From positions 62,001 to 126,000 of the forward strand of contig NZ_JAPFFT010000012.1 in NCBI RefSeq assembly GCF_026241105.1: a DNA stretch of 64,000 nt. The letters run 5' to 3'. Below are positions 26,339 through 35,281 of this stretch, one piece after another (positions within the stretch are counted from its first letter, which is position 1; each line of letters begins with the position of its first letter). A model generated the notes under the pieces. It searched no databases, had not been told where the DNA came from, and saw nothing but the letters and a program-made list of their open reading frames with translations. The stretch comes from Arthrobacter rhizophilus. Lineage in GTDB: Bacteria > Actinomycetota > Actinomycetes > Actinomycetales > Micrococcaceae. Both the position numbers and the translations under genes were made by a program.

Positions 26339-26404
26339 CCCAAGTAACTAGCAGTAGGTGTCGTTATGAGGGCTCATAACGACACCTACTGCGAGTCAGT
26401 TGGG
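26339..26404. repeat. Palindromic intergenic repeat (family B), copy 1
   Basis: Twenty-base perfect arms at 26351-26370 (GCAGTAGGTGTCGTTATGAG) and 26373-26392 surround a two-base centre. Imperfect flanks CCCAAGTAACTA and CGAGTCAGTTGGG extend the dyad on both sides. It lies between two convergent MFS genes. A second copy with the same layout and core words occurs at 34945-35010. Confidence 0.8.
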
Positions 26405-26410
26405 AGAGTT

Positions 26411-27703
26411 TTAGTGCGTCAGGTCCTTGCCTTTGGTTTCCGGAATCGTGAAGGCGAACGCGATTCCAATGGCCAGCAGGATCACCGCGTAGACGTTGAA
26501 CATGTTGGTCTGGCCGATGCTGCCCAACCAGGTCTGCAGGTACGGGGCAGTGCCGCCGAAAGCAGCCACGCAGATGGAGTACGGGACACCGACGCCCACG
26601 GTACGGATCTTGGTGGGGAAGAGCTCGGCGTACACGGCCGGGACAATCGAGGCGCTGCCGGCGATGAAGAAGAGCATCACGGACATGCTGACGGCCAACT
26701 GCCACGGGGAATCCTTCAGGAGCCACGTCATGGGGAAGTGCAACAGGGCGGCACCGGCAGAGCTCATGATCAGCACGGGCTTGCGGCCGATGCGGTCGGA
26801 GAGCTTGCCCCAGAACGGGAGCGAGGCGATGAACGCGATGTTGCCGATGACACCGGCCCACAGGGCTTCTCCGCGGTCCATCTTGAGGGTGGTTGCCGCA
26901 TAGCTCGGCGCCACGACGCCCCAGATGTAGTAGACAACGGTTAGACCGACGGTCAGGCCGATCACCTGCAGTGCCTGCTTGCGGTATTTGACGATCTGCG
27001 GCCACATGGGCTCGTGCTTTTCCTTCGGCGCTTCGGCTTCGAACGCCTCCGTCTCTTTCATCTTGGCCCGCATGACCAGGGCGTAGATGCCCAGGGCGCC
27101 GCCCACCAGGAACGGGATACGCCAGCCCCACGCGTTCATGTCGGCCTTGCTCAGCACTCCGGTCAGGATGGCGCCCAGCAGGGTCCCGGCGAGGATGCCG
27201 GCGGTGCCGGAGGTGTAGATGAGCGTCGCCCAGAAGCCGCGCCTTTCCTTGGGTGCCATTTCGGACAGGTACGTTTGCGACGACGGCAGTTCGCCGCCGT
27301 GGGCGAGGCCCTGGATGAGGCGGGCCACCAGGAGCATGACCGAGGCCAGGGCCCCGACGGCCTGGAACGTCGGCGCGATGCCGATCAGCAGGCTGCCGAA
27401 GGCCGCCAGGCCGACGGCGAACGTCATGGAGGTCTTGCGGCCGATCCTGTCTCCGATCCAACCAAAGACGAAGCCGCCGAACGGCCGGGCCACGAAGCCG
27501 ACGGCGAAGATCGCCAAGGTGGAGAGGACCGCGGACGTGGGGTCGGCATTGCTGAAGAGGGCGCTGGCAATGAAGGGCGAGAATGTGGCGTAAATAGCCC
27601 AGTCGTACCATTCGACGGCGTTTCCGATGCCGGTGCCAATGAGGGTCCGCAGATGGGACTTGTGAACCTGAACGGTGGCTGATGCGCCTACGGTGGCGGT
27701 CAT
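26411..27703 (-). CDS. MFS transporter, metabolite:H+ symporter family (dicarboxylate/shikimate/betaine type)
   Basis: 430 residues from the ATG at 27703, preceded by TTGGAG. The N-terminus IGTGIGNAVEWYDWAIYATFSPFIASALF and the loop GFVARPFGGFVFGWIGDRIGRKTSMTFAV are signature parts of the KgtP/ProP/ShiA (MHS) subgroup. A second RIGRK motif follows halfway (GKLSDRIGRKPVLIM). It probably imports an organic acid or amino-acid-like solute. Only 28 bases separate it from the upstream M20 amidohydrolase gene on the same strand, so the two likely form an operon in which the transporter supplies or clears the hydrolase's substrate. Confidence 0.9.
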   Translation of the reverse strand: MTATVGASATVQVHKSHLRTLIGTGIGNAVEWYDWAIYATFSPFIASALFSNADPTSAVLSTLAIFAVGFVARPFGGFVFGWIGDRIGRKTSMTFAVGLAAFGSLLIGIAPTFQAVGALASVMLLVARLIQGLAHGGELPSSQTYLSEMAPKERRGFWATLIYTSGTAGILAGTLLGAILTGVLSKADMNAWGWRIPFLVGGALGIYALVMRAKMKETEAFEAEAPKEKHEPMWPQIVKYRKQALQVIGLTVGLTVVYYIWGVVAPSYAATTLKMDRGEALWAGVIGNIAFIASLPFWGKLSDRIGRKPVLIMSSAGAALLHFPMTWLLKDSPWQLAVSMSVMLFFIAGSASIVPAVYAELFPTKIRTVGVGVPYSICVAAFGGTAPYLQTWLGSIGQTNMFNVYAVILLAIGIAFAFTIPETKGKDLTH

Positions 27704-27731
27704 GTCTTGCTCCAAGTGGCTGGGGTGGTGG

Positions 27732-28964
27732 TTAGTTGCCGGCGGCGAGGGTGGCGATGCGGGAGATCGCGAGCTCTGCGTAGAGCGCCGCACCGTCGGA
27801 CAGGACGCCGTCGTCGAAGGTGGCGTAGGGGGAGTGGTTGAACGGTGAGGTGGTGTGGTCCACGCCCCGCGGCACGGCGCTGAGGCCTACGAAGGTTCCC
27901 GGCACTTCGGCGAGGACCCGGGAGAAATCCTCCGAGCCACTGATTGGCGTGGCCCAGCGGGAGAGCCGCGAATCGCCGAACATGCCGGAGATGACGTTCT
28001 CCGCGGTGTGGGTCTCGTCCTCGTCGGTGACGGTCATGGGGTATTCGCCGCGGTAGTCGACATCCACCTCCAGGCCGTGTGCTGAGGCGATGCCCTTGAG
28101 GAGTTGGGGGATGGCGGTCATCATCCGGTCGCGGGAGGCTTCCGAGAAGGTGCGGATGGTGGCTTCGAATCGGGCAGATTCGGGAATGATGTTGCGCTTG
28201 GTGCCAGCCTGCAGCACGCCGACGGTCAGGACTACGGGATCGAACATGTTGAACTGCCGCGTGATCATGACCTGCAGCGCAGTCACCATTTCTGCGGCTG
28301 CCGTGACGGGATCCTTGGCCGAATGGGGCGCCGAACCGTGCCCGCCGGCACCCAGGATGGTGACGAAAAGCCCGTCAGAGGCGCTCATCATCACTCCAGG
28401 CTTGGTACAGAACTGGCCATACGGTTCCAGGGAGGAGAAGACATGCATGCCATAGGCGGCGTCAACGCGGCGGCCTGCAGCGTCCAGGACGCCTTCGCGG
28501 ATCATGTGGCCCGCGCCGTCGAACCCTTCTTCGCCCGGTTGGAACATCAGGACCACATCGCCGGCCAGCTGATGGCGCCGTTCGGCCAGCAGGGTAGCGG
28601 CTCCGGCGAGCATGGACGTGTGGAGGTCATGGCCGCAGGCGTGCATGGCGCCGTCGATCTTCGAGGAGAACTCGACGCCGGTGCGCTCCTGGACGGGAAG
28701 GCCGTCCATGTCGGCGCGGAGCAACACCGCTGGCTTCTGCGCAGGTTTCGCGGCAGGCGCACCGGGCGCGGTGCCGCGCAGGACTGCAGTGACCGACGTC
28801 GTGCTCTCGCCAAGGGTGATTTCGTACGGGAGTCCGTCGAGCGCCTTGAGTACCTTTTCCTGGGTGCGCGGGAGGTCCAGGCCGATTTCCGGCTCCTGGT
28901 GGAGCTCGTGGCGGAACCGGGCGATTTCTCCCTGCATCTCTTTGGCGTCTGCGGCGATCGACAT
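27732..28964 (-). CDS. M20D family amidohydrolase (hippurate / N-acyl-amino acid hydrolase type)
   Basis: 410 residues. It has the M20D start IARFRHELHQEPEIGLDLPRTQ, the metal-binding stretch LLRADMDGLPVQERTGVEFSSKIDGAMHACGHDLHTSMLAGAA (cysteine and histidines) and GEEGFDGAGHMIREGVL with the catalytic glutamate. The dimerisation domain begins GAGGHGSAPHSAKDP, and GSEDFSRVL supplies a late metal ligand. These enzymes cleave N-acyl amino acids such as hippurate, or indole-3-acetyl amino acids. It is upstream of an MHS transporter in the same operon and divergent from an Lrp-type regulator, which probably controls it. Confidence 0.93.
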   Translation of the reverse strand: MSIAADAKEMQGEIARFRHELHQEPEIGLDLPRTQEKVLKALDGLPYEITLGESTTSVTAVLRGTAPGAPAAKPAQKPAVLLRADMDGLPVQERTGVEFSSKIDGAMHACGHDLHTSMLAGAATLLAERRHQLAGDVVLMFQPGEEGFDGAGHMIREGVLDAAGRRVDAAYGMHVFSSLEPYGQFCTKPGVMMSASDGLFVTILGAGGHGSAPHSAKDPVTAAAEMVTALQVMITRQFNMFDPVVLTVGVLQAGTKRNIIPESARFEATIRTFSEASRDRMMTAIPQLLKGIASAHGLEVDVDYRGEYPMTVTDEDETHTAENVISGMFGDSRLSRWATPISGSEDFSRVLAEVPGTFVGLSAVPRGVDHTTSPFNHSPYATFDDGVLSDGAALYAELAISRIATLAAGN

Positions 28965-29107
28965 CTGTTCTCCCGTTTCCTGAACGTTTGGTAAGTATCC
29001 ATAGCCATTGTGGAGTGATTAGCCTCACAATCTCCTAAAGCCCTGAAAAAATTCAGGAGCATGCCAGAATTAACAGGATTCACGCACCGCCTAGGAGAGG
29101 ATCGCTC

Positions 29108-30163
29108 ATGGAACTCAGTGAAGAGGACCTGCGGCTGATCAATGCCCTCCAGATCTCGCCGCGGATCAGTTGGTCCGACGCCGCCGAAGTCCTCGACGTC
29201 CATGCCACTACGTTGGCCTCCAGATGGGACCGGCTGCGCGAGTCTGGAGCAGCCTGGACCACAGCCCACCTCATGGGCGATCCCAAGAATGCCTGCTTGG
29301 CGCTCTTGGACGTGGATTGCGAGATGCACCTCAGGCCCGAGGTCACAGCCGCGCTTGCTGCGATTCCCGAGGTCATCACGGTTGAGGAGGCCGCCAGCAA
29401 CCGGGACCTCATGCTGACTGTGATCACCCAGGACCTGAGCGAGTTCAGCACGCGGCTATTGCCCAAGCTCAAGGAAATCCGGGGGCTCACCAAGTACCGG
29501 ACCTCGCTCTGCACGCGGATCCACACCAGTGGCTATGCGTGGCGGCTCAATGTGCTGAGCCGGGCGGAGCAGCAGGCTCTGCGTGCCCTTGCCGGGCCGG
29601 AAGCGGCCAATCCGTCCGCCCCTTACGCGGTGGTCACCCCGCTGCCGGCGAGCCACATGGCACTTCTTCCCTTCCTCGCGCGGGATGGGCGGGCCTCCGC
29701 GGCGGAGATCTCACGTGCCCTGGGGCGCCACCCTGCCACGGTGCAGCGGCAGCTCGGCCGCGTGCTCGCGAGCCGGATGCTGTCCTTCCGCTGCGAAATT
29801 GCCCAGAAATTCTCCGGCTTTCCCATGACGTGCCAGTGGTTCGCGAATGTTCCGGCAGGACAACATGAAGCCGCGGCCGCCGAGCTACGGGCCGTCAGGA
29901 ACGTCCGGTTCACGGCCTCCACCACCGGGAGTACCAACTTTGTGATCATCATGTGGCTGCGTTCACTGGCAGAGATCATGGAGATGGAACTAGCAATCCA
30001 GCAGCGCATTCCCGGGATCGAACTCGTCGAAAGCGTCGTGATGCTGAGCACGGCCAAGCGGGTCGGCTGGATGCTGAACCCCGACTCGACGGCGACTGGC
30101 GCCGTCGTACCTACCGCCGCCGGTGAGCTGGTCCCCGCAATCGAGCTGACGACCCCGGCGTAA
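29108..30163 (+). CDS. Lrp/AsnC family regulator with duplicated HTH-AsnC modules
   Basis: 351 residues, about twice the usual Lrp length. The first module has an HTH at about 3-50 (LSEEDLRLINALQISPRISWSDAAEVLDVHATTLASRWDRL) and an AsnC ligand domain (CLALLDVDCEM ... VEEAASNRDLMLTVITQDLSEF). The second module starts near residue 180 with MALLPFLARDGRASAAEISRALGRHPATVQRQLGRVL and a second AsnC domain. Two-headed Lrp proteins are common in actinobacteria. It is divergent from the M20 hydrolase/MHS transporter operon, 143 bases away, and most likely senses the amino acid released there. Confidence 0.9.
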   Translation: MELSEEDLRLINALQISPRISWSDAAEVLDVHATTLASRWDRLRESGAAWTTAHLMGDPKNACLALLDVDCEMHLRPEVTAALAAIPEVITVEEAASNRDLMLTVITQDLSEFSTRLLPKLKEIRGLTKYRTSLCTRIHTSGYAWRLNVLSRAEQQALRALAGPEAANPSAPYAVVTPLPASHMALLPFLARDGRASAAEISRALGRHPATVQRQLGRVLASRMLSFRCEIAQKFSGFPMTCQWFANVPAGQHEAAAAELRAVRNVRFTASTTGSTNFVIIMWLRSLAEIMEMELAIQQRIPGIELVESVVMLSTAKRVGWMLNPDSTATGAVVPTAAGELVPAIELTTPA

Positions 30164-30192
30164 CTCGCGGTCCGCCCGGTGCGGGGCCCGGC

Positions 30193-31344
30193 CTAGAGGC
30201 GGGCGTTGTAGACGTCGAGTCCGAAGCGGTTAAGTCCCGGGGTGCCTGCGTAACCGAGGTACGGAAGGGCGAAGGTGTCCTCAATGCTCGCCAGCAGGCT
30301 GTAGTGATTGTAGGGGGTGGTGGACCAGGTGCCACCCTTGGTGAAGGGCGAGATGACCAAGGCGCCGACGCGGCCGCCGCCCTCCCCGACGATCCCGGGA
30401 AGCGGGGAGTTGGGTCCCGGGCCTTCGCCGCAGCACGCGCTGGCGTCCGATTGGGGGCTGTCGGATTCGTCGAAGGTGATCACCAGGACACCGTCTTGGC
30501 GGAACGCGGGAGACGAGGTGATCAGCGGAACATACTGCTTAAGCCATGCATCCGCGCTGGTCAGGCCGCCGGGCTGTCCGTCCACGCAGGGGGAGTCGTG
30601 TCCGTCGTGGCAGAGGTTCGGGGTGATCATGGACAGGTTTGGCGTGGTGGAGACCGAAGCAAGATCGGTCTTCAGGGCGCCGAGGTCCACATCGTTCTTG
30701 GCGCAGTCGGGTGATCCCGTGATCCCAGCGAAGTAGACAAAGGGATTGTGGCGGGCCGCATACTGGTCCCCGACCTTCGCCTTCTGCGTGTCATCGGGGG
30801 CGCCGAGGGCGGGGTGGCGGCATGGAGTACCCATGTCCTCCATGTAGCCCTTCCAGGTCTTCCCGGCTGCAGTCAATTGGCCGGCCACCGTGGGAACATC
30901 AGCGGGGAAGACACAGCCATCTCCCACGGCCTGGCCGGGGGATGCAGTTCCGGTCTTGGCGAACGGAGAGTACGTCTGGCAATCTGCCTGCATCTGCGGG
31001 TTGGGGCCTTGTCCGGAAATCTGGGCGACGTAGTTCGGTTGGGAGTTGTGTGCGGTGCCGAAGTACTGGTTCAACAGGACGCCCTGGCTGCGCAGCGTGG
31101 TGGAAAGGTACGGCGCGGCCGAACTTGGTCCCCACGTGGTGTCGTAGCCCTTGTTTTCGAGATTGATCACGAACACATGCTTGGCGCCGGGGAGATAGCC
31201 CGCGCTCTGGGTCGTCTGGGGTTGGCTTGCTTGGGCCTGCGTCTGGTGGATGCCGAATGCAATACCGGAAACGGTCAACAAGACAACCATCAGGGCCGCA
31301 AATCCGAGCCGGAGCCTGGAAATGGTGAAGGTTTTGAATGTCAT
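30193..31344 (-). CDS. Secreted phosphoesterase family protein (acid phosphatase-like, PF04185)
   Basis: 383 residues from the ATG at 31344, with a Sec-type signal peptide (SRLRLGFAALMVVLLTVSGIAFG, cleavage near AQAS). The catalytic start reads HVFVINLENKGYDTTWG, followed by YFGTAHNSQPNYVAQISG, SMITPNLCHDGHD, LVITFDESD and ALVISPFTKGG. These are the phosphoesterase motifs found in phospholipase C and AcpA-like acid phosphatases. It hydrolyses phosphomonoesters or phospholipids outside the cell, probably for phosphate acquisition. The start overlaps the stop of the next gene upstream (ATGA at 31341-31344), giving a coupled pair of distinct paralogues. Confidence 0.88.
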   Translation of the reverse strand: MTFKTFTISRLRLGFAALMVVLLTVSGIAFGIHQTQAQASQPQTTQSAGYLPGAKHVFVINLENKGYDTTWGPSSAAPYLSTTLRSQGVLLNQYFGTAHNSQPNYVAQISGQGPNPQMQADCQTYSPFAKTGTASPGQAVGDGCVFPADVPTVAGQLTAAGKTWKGYMEDMGTPCRHPALGAPDDTQKAKVGDQYAARHNPFVYFAGITGSPDCAKNDVDLGALKTDLASVSTTPNLSMITPNLCHDGHDSPCVDGQPGGLTSADAWLKQYVPLITSSPAFRQDGVLVITFDESDSPQSDASACCGEGPGPNSPLPGIVGEGGGRVGALVISPFTKGGTWSTTPYNHYSLLASIEDTFALPYLGYAGTPGLNRFGLDVYNARL

Positions 31345-32606
31345 GGCAGGATCCATCCGTCCGCTAGAGCCTTTTGTTTCAAACCAGCCCACTCTTCTTC
31401 CGCGGGCGGTCCGACGGGAGAACATGCCGGTCCGGCGACATAGGGCGGCACGAGGTACGTCGGGGCCGCCAGATTCGGTGCTGATTGGAAATCGAGCACC
31501 TCGGCGATGTTTCGGGCGGCGCTGTCCCTCGGTGTCAGGGCTTGAAGCCCCCAGCGCCACTCGATGGCCTTCAGGATTGAGGTGTGGTCGTACGTATCGT
31601 GTGCCACGTGGCGCCTGCGGGCCCGGGGTGAAACAACCAAGGACGGGACGCGGAAGCCGCGCCTGGCGGTATCCGGATTGCTGTCCGGTGCTGTTTCCGG
31701 GGGCACGTGGTCGTAGAACCCGCCCCACTCGTCGTAATTGACCACCAGCATCGTGTTGGCCCAGTTGGGGCTCTTGGTCACTGCGTTGTAGACCTCTGCC
31801 AGGAAGAGTTCGCCGGAGCGGATGTCTGCGTGGGGGTGGTCATCGCCGGAGGTTCCGCTGGATTCATCCGTGAAGCGCGGATCCACGAAGGAGACTGCGG
31901 GAAGTTTCCCGGAACTGCAATCGCTGAGGAATTCCGAGTAGTGCTTCGAGATTCCGAGGTACTTGGTTCCCCAGAGCGCGGTGAAGGGAATGTCGCCGTA
32001 GTAGTACTTGCCCTGTACGCCGGCAGCTGCCAGGCGGTCCCAAATCGTGGGCATGGTGCTGGTGACGGTCGAGTTGTGGAGCCTGTCTGTGGCCGCCGAG
32101 TGCTGATAGAAACGATTTGGATAGGTCTCGGCCAGGGTGGCAGCGAAATAGCGGTCGCAGACGGTCCAGTCGGGGCCCGCCTGGCGCCAAAAGTCCACGT
32201 CGCTTGAGTCGTAGTATCCCACCGCGAATTCATCGTTATCACCGGCTCGCAGCCAGCCGTCGTTCTTGCCGTTGTTGAACTGGATCCGGCCGCCTTCGTA
32301 AGAATGATCGGGGTCGGGATGGGCGCAGCCCTGGAAATCCGTTAGGTGGTGCGTCGTGTGGGGAATCCCGTAGCGGTCAACGTACGTCAGGCCGGATTGC
32401 TTTCCATCAGCCCCGGGCATCCAGCCAAGGAAATGGTCGAAGGAGCGGTTTTCCATCATCACCACAATGATGTGGTCGATGCCCGAAGCACCGGGTTGAG
32501 GGAGTGGGGTCGCAGCAGGAGCGGCTCCCATGGTCGCCCCGCTGACAAGGGTCGCCGCCGTGGCGGATCCGGCGACTGACAGGAAATTGCGTCTTGTGAA
32601 GTTCAC
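31341..32606 (-). CDS. Tat-exported phospholipase C-type phosphoesterase
   Basis: 421 residues with an N-terminal twin-arginine signal (TRRNFLSVAGSATAATLVSG). The catalytic motif IDHIIVVMMENRSFDHFLGWMPGADG is the classic non-haemolytic phospholipase C start. FFAATLAETYPNRFYQHSA-type and SFVDPRFTDESSGTSGDDHPHADIRSGE segments follow, with the late metal site NYDEWGGFYDHVPP. It cleaves phosphatidylcholine-like head groups or other phosphodiesters outside the cell. It heads a two-gene operon with the Sec-exported paralogue. Upstream (32607-32754) is a notably AT-rich spacer that would hold the promoter; I see no certain Pho box. Confidence 0.92.
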   Translation of the reverse strand: MNFTRRNFLSVAGSATAATLVSGATMGAAPAATPLPQPGASGIDHIIVVMMENRSFDHFLGWMPGADGKQSGLTYVDRYGIPHTTHHLTDFQGCAHPDPDHSYEGGRIQFNNGKNDGWLRAGDNDEFAVGYYDSSDVDFWRQAGPDWTVCDRYFAATLAETYPNRFYQHSAATDRLHNSTVTSTMPTIWDRLAAAGVQGKYYYGDIPFTALWGTKYLGISKHYSEFLSDCSSGKLPAVSFVDPRFTDESSGTSGDDHPHADIRSGELFLAEVYNAVTKSPNWANTMLVVNYDEWGGFYDHVPPETAPDSNPDTARRGFRVPSLVVSPRARRRHVAHDTYDHTSILKAIEWRWGLQALTPRDSAARNIAEVLDFQSAPNLAAPTYLVPPYVAGPACSPVGPPAEEEWAGLKQKALADGWILP

Positions 32607-32754
32607 CCCAAGAGTCGATCACGGAATGATTACGGGCACAATCGATAGTTGGCTATTTAATACAGTGTTCGCTCAGAGTTAATTTCAGATGAACATTAAT
32701 CACTTGAATGGATTTTAATTGTGGCACCAAACTCGTTTGGGCTTCTAGGCTGGG

Positions 32755-34227
32755 ATGATGACTAGCCACGACGCGACAGCCGGCATCCTGCAACGCCCGT
32801 ACCTTTTGGCGACTGTGGGTGCCTGCGCGCTGGTTTTCCTGGCAGCTTTCGAATCGATGGCCGTCACCACCATCATGCCGCTGGTGAGCCGCGAACTGAA
32901 CGGCGCCGGACTCTATGCTCTGGCGTTCGCCGGGCCCCTCGCCACTGGTGTGATCGGGATGGTAGCCGCAGGGAACTGGGCGGACCGGCGTGGGCCGTCC
33001 GCTCCGCTGTACGCTTCCGTGGCCCTGTTCGCAGCGGGACTGCTCATCGCCGGTACCGCGGGTTCCATGCCGATGCTCGTCGCTGGGCGGCTCGTCCAAG
33101 GCCTCGGTAGCGGCGCCATGACAGTCGCACTGTACGTCGTGATCGCGAGGGTTTACCCCGCCAGGCTGCACGCCCAGGTCTTTGCGGCGTTCTCGGCTGC
33201 CTGGGTCATTCCTTCGATGATCGGGCCTTTCGCGGCCGGCGTGGTTGCCCAGTTGAGCAGCTGGCACTGGGTTTTCCTGGGCGTCGTGGGCCTGGTGGTT
33301 CCGGCGTTGGCGATGATCCTGCCCGCCATGCGCGGCATGCGTTCCGCGCCCGACGTGCGGGAGGCAGGTTCCACGAAGACCGCGCCACGCCAAGCAAAGC
33401 CCGACGCCGCGGACGTTCCCTGGGCGTTCGGCCGCATGGGATGGGCTGCGCTCGCAGCCCTTTCCGTCCTCGGCCTGAACCTGTCCGGGCAGGTGCCCGG
33501 CGTGGGTTGGGTGATCGCCGCCGTCGCGCTCGTCATCGCAATGCTGGCCGTGAAGCCATTGGTTCCCCGCGGCACCCTCGGCGCACACCGCGGCCTGCCG
33601 AGCGTCATCCTTATGCGTGGAATCGCCTCCGCCGCGTTTTTCGGCGCCGAGGTCTACGTTCCGTACCTGCTGACGGAGCGCTACTCCTTCACCCCGGCGT
33701 TCGCCGGACTCGCGCTGACTGGATCGGCCCTCGCCTGGGCAGGAGCGTCCGCCGTCCAGGGCCGGCTGGGTTCCAGGCTTGGGAATGCCGTGGCTGTCCG
33801 GATCGGTTCTGCGCTGGTGCTCGGTTCAGTGGCCGTTCTCCTTGTGACCACGGTGTTTGCGTGGCCGGCCGCGGTGGCGATTGCGGGTTGGCTCTTCGCG
33901 GGCGCCGGTATGGGCCTGATGTACCCGCGCCTGAGCGTCATGACCCTGGCACTCTCCCGCCCCGAGGACCAAGGCTTCAACAGTTCGGCAATGTCCATCG
34001 CCGATTCCCTGGGAGGCGCCCTCTCGCTCGCCGTGACGGGACTCGTCTTCAGTGCGCTGACGACGACGGTGGCCTCCTTCGCGGGAGTGTTCGCGCTGAC
34101 GTCGGGGATCGCCGTCGTCGGACTCATCATTGCGCCGCGCGTGGCGGGCAGGCGGCCTCCGGGCGGTCCGGGTGGTCAGGGCGCGGAGGCTCACCGCGCC
34201 GAGGAAGCCGACGACGTAAGAGCCTAA
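32755..34227 (+). CDS. MFS drug/metabolite transporter (EmrB/QacA-like, about 14 TM)
   Basis: About 490 residues. Two ATG codons open the gene (MMTSHDATAG) without a ribosome site, suggesting a leaderless transcript. The membrane part starts with YLLATVGACALVFLAAFESMAVTTIMPLV and carries GNWADRRGPSAPL (motif A) and LVAGRLVQGLGSGAMTVALYVVIARVYP (motif B/C region). Its length and GLVVPALAMILPAM / LVLGSVAVLLVTTVF layout fit the 14-segment DHA2-like group of proton-driven exporters. The C-terminal tail is Gly/Pro-rich and cytoplasmic. The stop codon overlaps the convergent methyltransferase stop. Substrate unknown. Confidence 0.85.
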   Translation: MMTSHDATAGILQRPYLLATVGACALVFLAAFESMAVTTIMPLVSRELNGAGLYALAFAGPLATGVIGMVAAGNWADRRGPSAPLYASVALFAAGLLIAGTAGSMPMLVAGRLVQGLGSGAMTVALYVVIARVYPARLHAQVFAAFSAAWVIPSMIGPFAAGVVAQLSSWHWVFLGVVGLVVPALAMILPAMRGMRSAPDVREAGSTKTAPRQAKPDAADVPWAFGRMGWAALAALSVLGLNLSGQVPGVGWVIAAVALVIAMLAVKPLVPRGTLGAHRGLPSVILMRGIASAAFFGAEVYVPYLLTERYSFTPAFAGLALTGSALAWAGASAVQGRLGSRLGNAVAVRIGSALVLGSVAVLLVTTVFAWPAAVAIAGWLFAGAGMGLMYPRLSVMTLALSRPEDQGFNSSAMSIADSLGGALSLAVTGLVFSALTTTVASFAGVFALTSGIAVVGLIIAPRVAGRRPPGGPGGQGAEAHRAEEADDVRA

Positions 34228-34898
34228 GACTTTCTGTGGGCCCGGAGCACGCTGTCGACGGTGGTGGCCTGCTGACCGTCCGGACCGGTCACCACGCGTT
34301 CTCGGGATTCAGCGACGTTGATTCGCCACGAGCCAGGGCCGCGGGTGAGCGCGTCTACTAAGTCTTCGGGAGTGAAGAACTTGTCCTTCATTTCCTTGTG
34401 CGCGCTCCACGGAGTCAGGCCCTCCGGGTGATGCCCCACCACAAGCAAAGCCCCGCCGGGAGCCACGGCTGCTGCGGCCGAGGCAAAGGAATCGCGCCAC
34501 GGCAGAAGCGGAGAGTGAAGGAATTGGTCGGACACCAGATCAAAGGCCTCGCCCGGACGCCATGTTGCGAAGTCCCTCTGCAACCAGGTCATCCGGTCCT
34601 GTAGCCCCGCTTCGATCGCATGGGCGGCTGCCCGTTCAAGCGCGACGGCGGAGACATCCACGGCGGTCACCGTCCAGCCATGCCGGGCGAGCCAGATGGC
34701 GTCCGCGCCCTCCCCGCAGCCCAGGTCCAGGGCGGTGCCAGGAGTCAGGCCTGCGGCTTCCGAGATCAGCTGCGGATTGGGATTCCCGCTCCATCTCTTC
34801 GCTTTTTCCTGGTACACCTCGTCCCAAAACTGCGCTGCGTCAACGCCGTGGTTCGGTTCGCTGTGAAGGTGGGCTCCGCCGTCGTGCTGGTGCGTCAT
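34224..34898 (-). CDS. Class I SAM-dependent methyltransferase (TehB/thiopurine-type)
   Basis: 224 residues with the SAM motif GTALDLGCGEGADAIWLARHGWTVTAVDVSAVALERA, then FDLVSDQFLHSPLLPW and GGALLVVGHHPEG. The N-terminus is His-rich (MTHQHDGGAHLHSEPNHG), perhaps metal-binding by chance of composition. FWDEVYQEKAKRWSGNPNPQL is the typical entry of methyltransferases that act on small toxic molecules. The substrate is not identifiable. The stop overlaps that of the convergent MFS gene by two bases. Confidence 0.85.
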   Translation of the reverse strand: MTHQHDGGAHLHSEPNHGVDAAQFWDEVYQEKAKRWSGNPNPQLISEAAGLTPGTALDLGCGEGADAIWLARHGWTVTAVDVSAVALERAAAHAIEAGLQDRMTWLQRDFATWRPGEAFDLVSDQFLHSPLLPWRDSFASAAAAVAPGGALLVVGHHPEGLTPWSAHKEMKDKFFTPEDLVDALTRGPGSWRINVAESRERVVTGPDGQQATTVDSVLRAHRKS

Positions 34899-34944
34899 GG
34901 CTCAAGCGTGCCCTGACGTGCCCCCGCGGGGCAACGGCCACCCA

Positions 34945-35010
34945 CCCAACTGGCTCGCAGTTGTTGTCGTTTTCAGGCCCTAAAACGACAACAACTGCGA
35001 GTTACTTGGG
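34945..35010. repeat. Palindromic intergenic repeat (family B), copy 2
   Basis: Perfect 20-base arms at 34954-34973 (CTCGCAGTTGTTGTCGTTTT) and 34982-35001 surround an eight-base loop. The flanks CCCAACTGG and TTACTTGGG complete the same pattern as copy 1. Unlike copy 1 it lies between divergent gene starts, so termination cannot be its general role. Confidence 0.8.
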
Positions 35011-35051
35011 CAACAAAGACCCCCGTGGAAAGGTGGGCTGTCCGCGGATGC

Positions 35052-35117
35052 TAGAATGGACTTACTTGATGTGCAGTGATGCCCGCTTAGTCCCGGATTC
35101 GGGGAGTGGGCTTTTTT
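35052..35117 (+). ncRNA. Candidate leader attenuator or small RNA before the DEAD-box helicase gene
   Basis: An extended -10 promoter (TGCTAGAAT, hexamer 35052-35057) is followed about 25 bases downstream by a hairpin. Its stem pairs GCCCGC (35081-35086) with GTGGGC (35106-35111), with an inner TCCCG/CGGGGA stem, and six T residues at 35112-35117. This is an intrinsic terminator, yet the helicase ATG lies 165 bases further on. Either the helicase mRNA has a leader of about 220 bases with an attenuator, or the element is an independent small RNA. The rest of the 34899-35281 gap holds only repeat family B copy 2. Confidence 0.5.
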
Positions 35118-35281
35118 CATGTGAGAGGCACATCCTGCGTCGATGAACGCGTTTTCTCTGGTCCCGGCCACGGCTTATTGCCTACCGGTCGATCACTGAC
35201 TTTTTCCTCGGCGAACCCTTGGCCCAACCGGCGTCGGGGGACGATGTCCGTTGGACACCGCCAGAAAGACCCTTGAAACAC

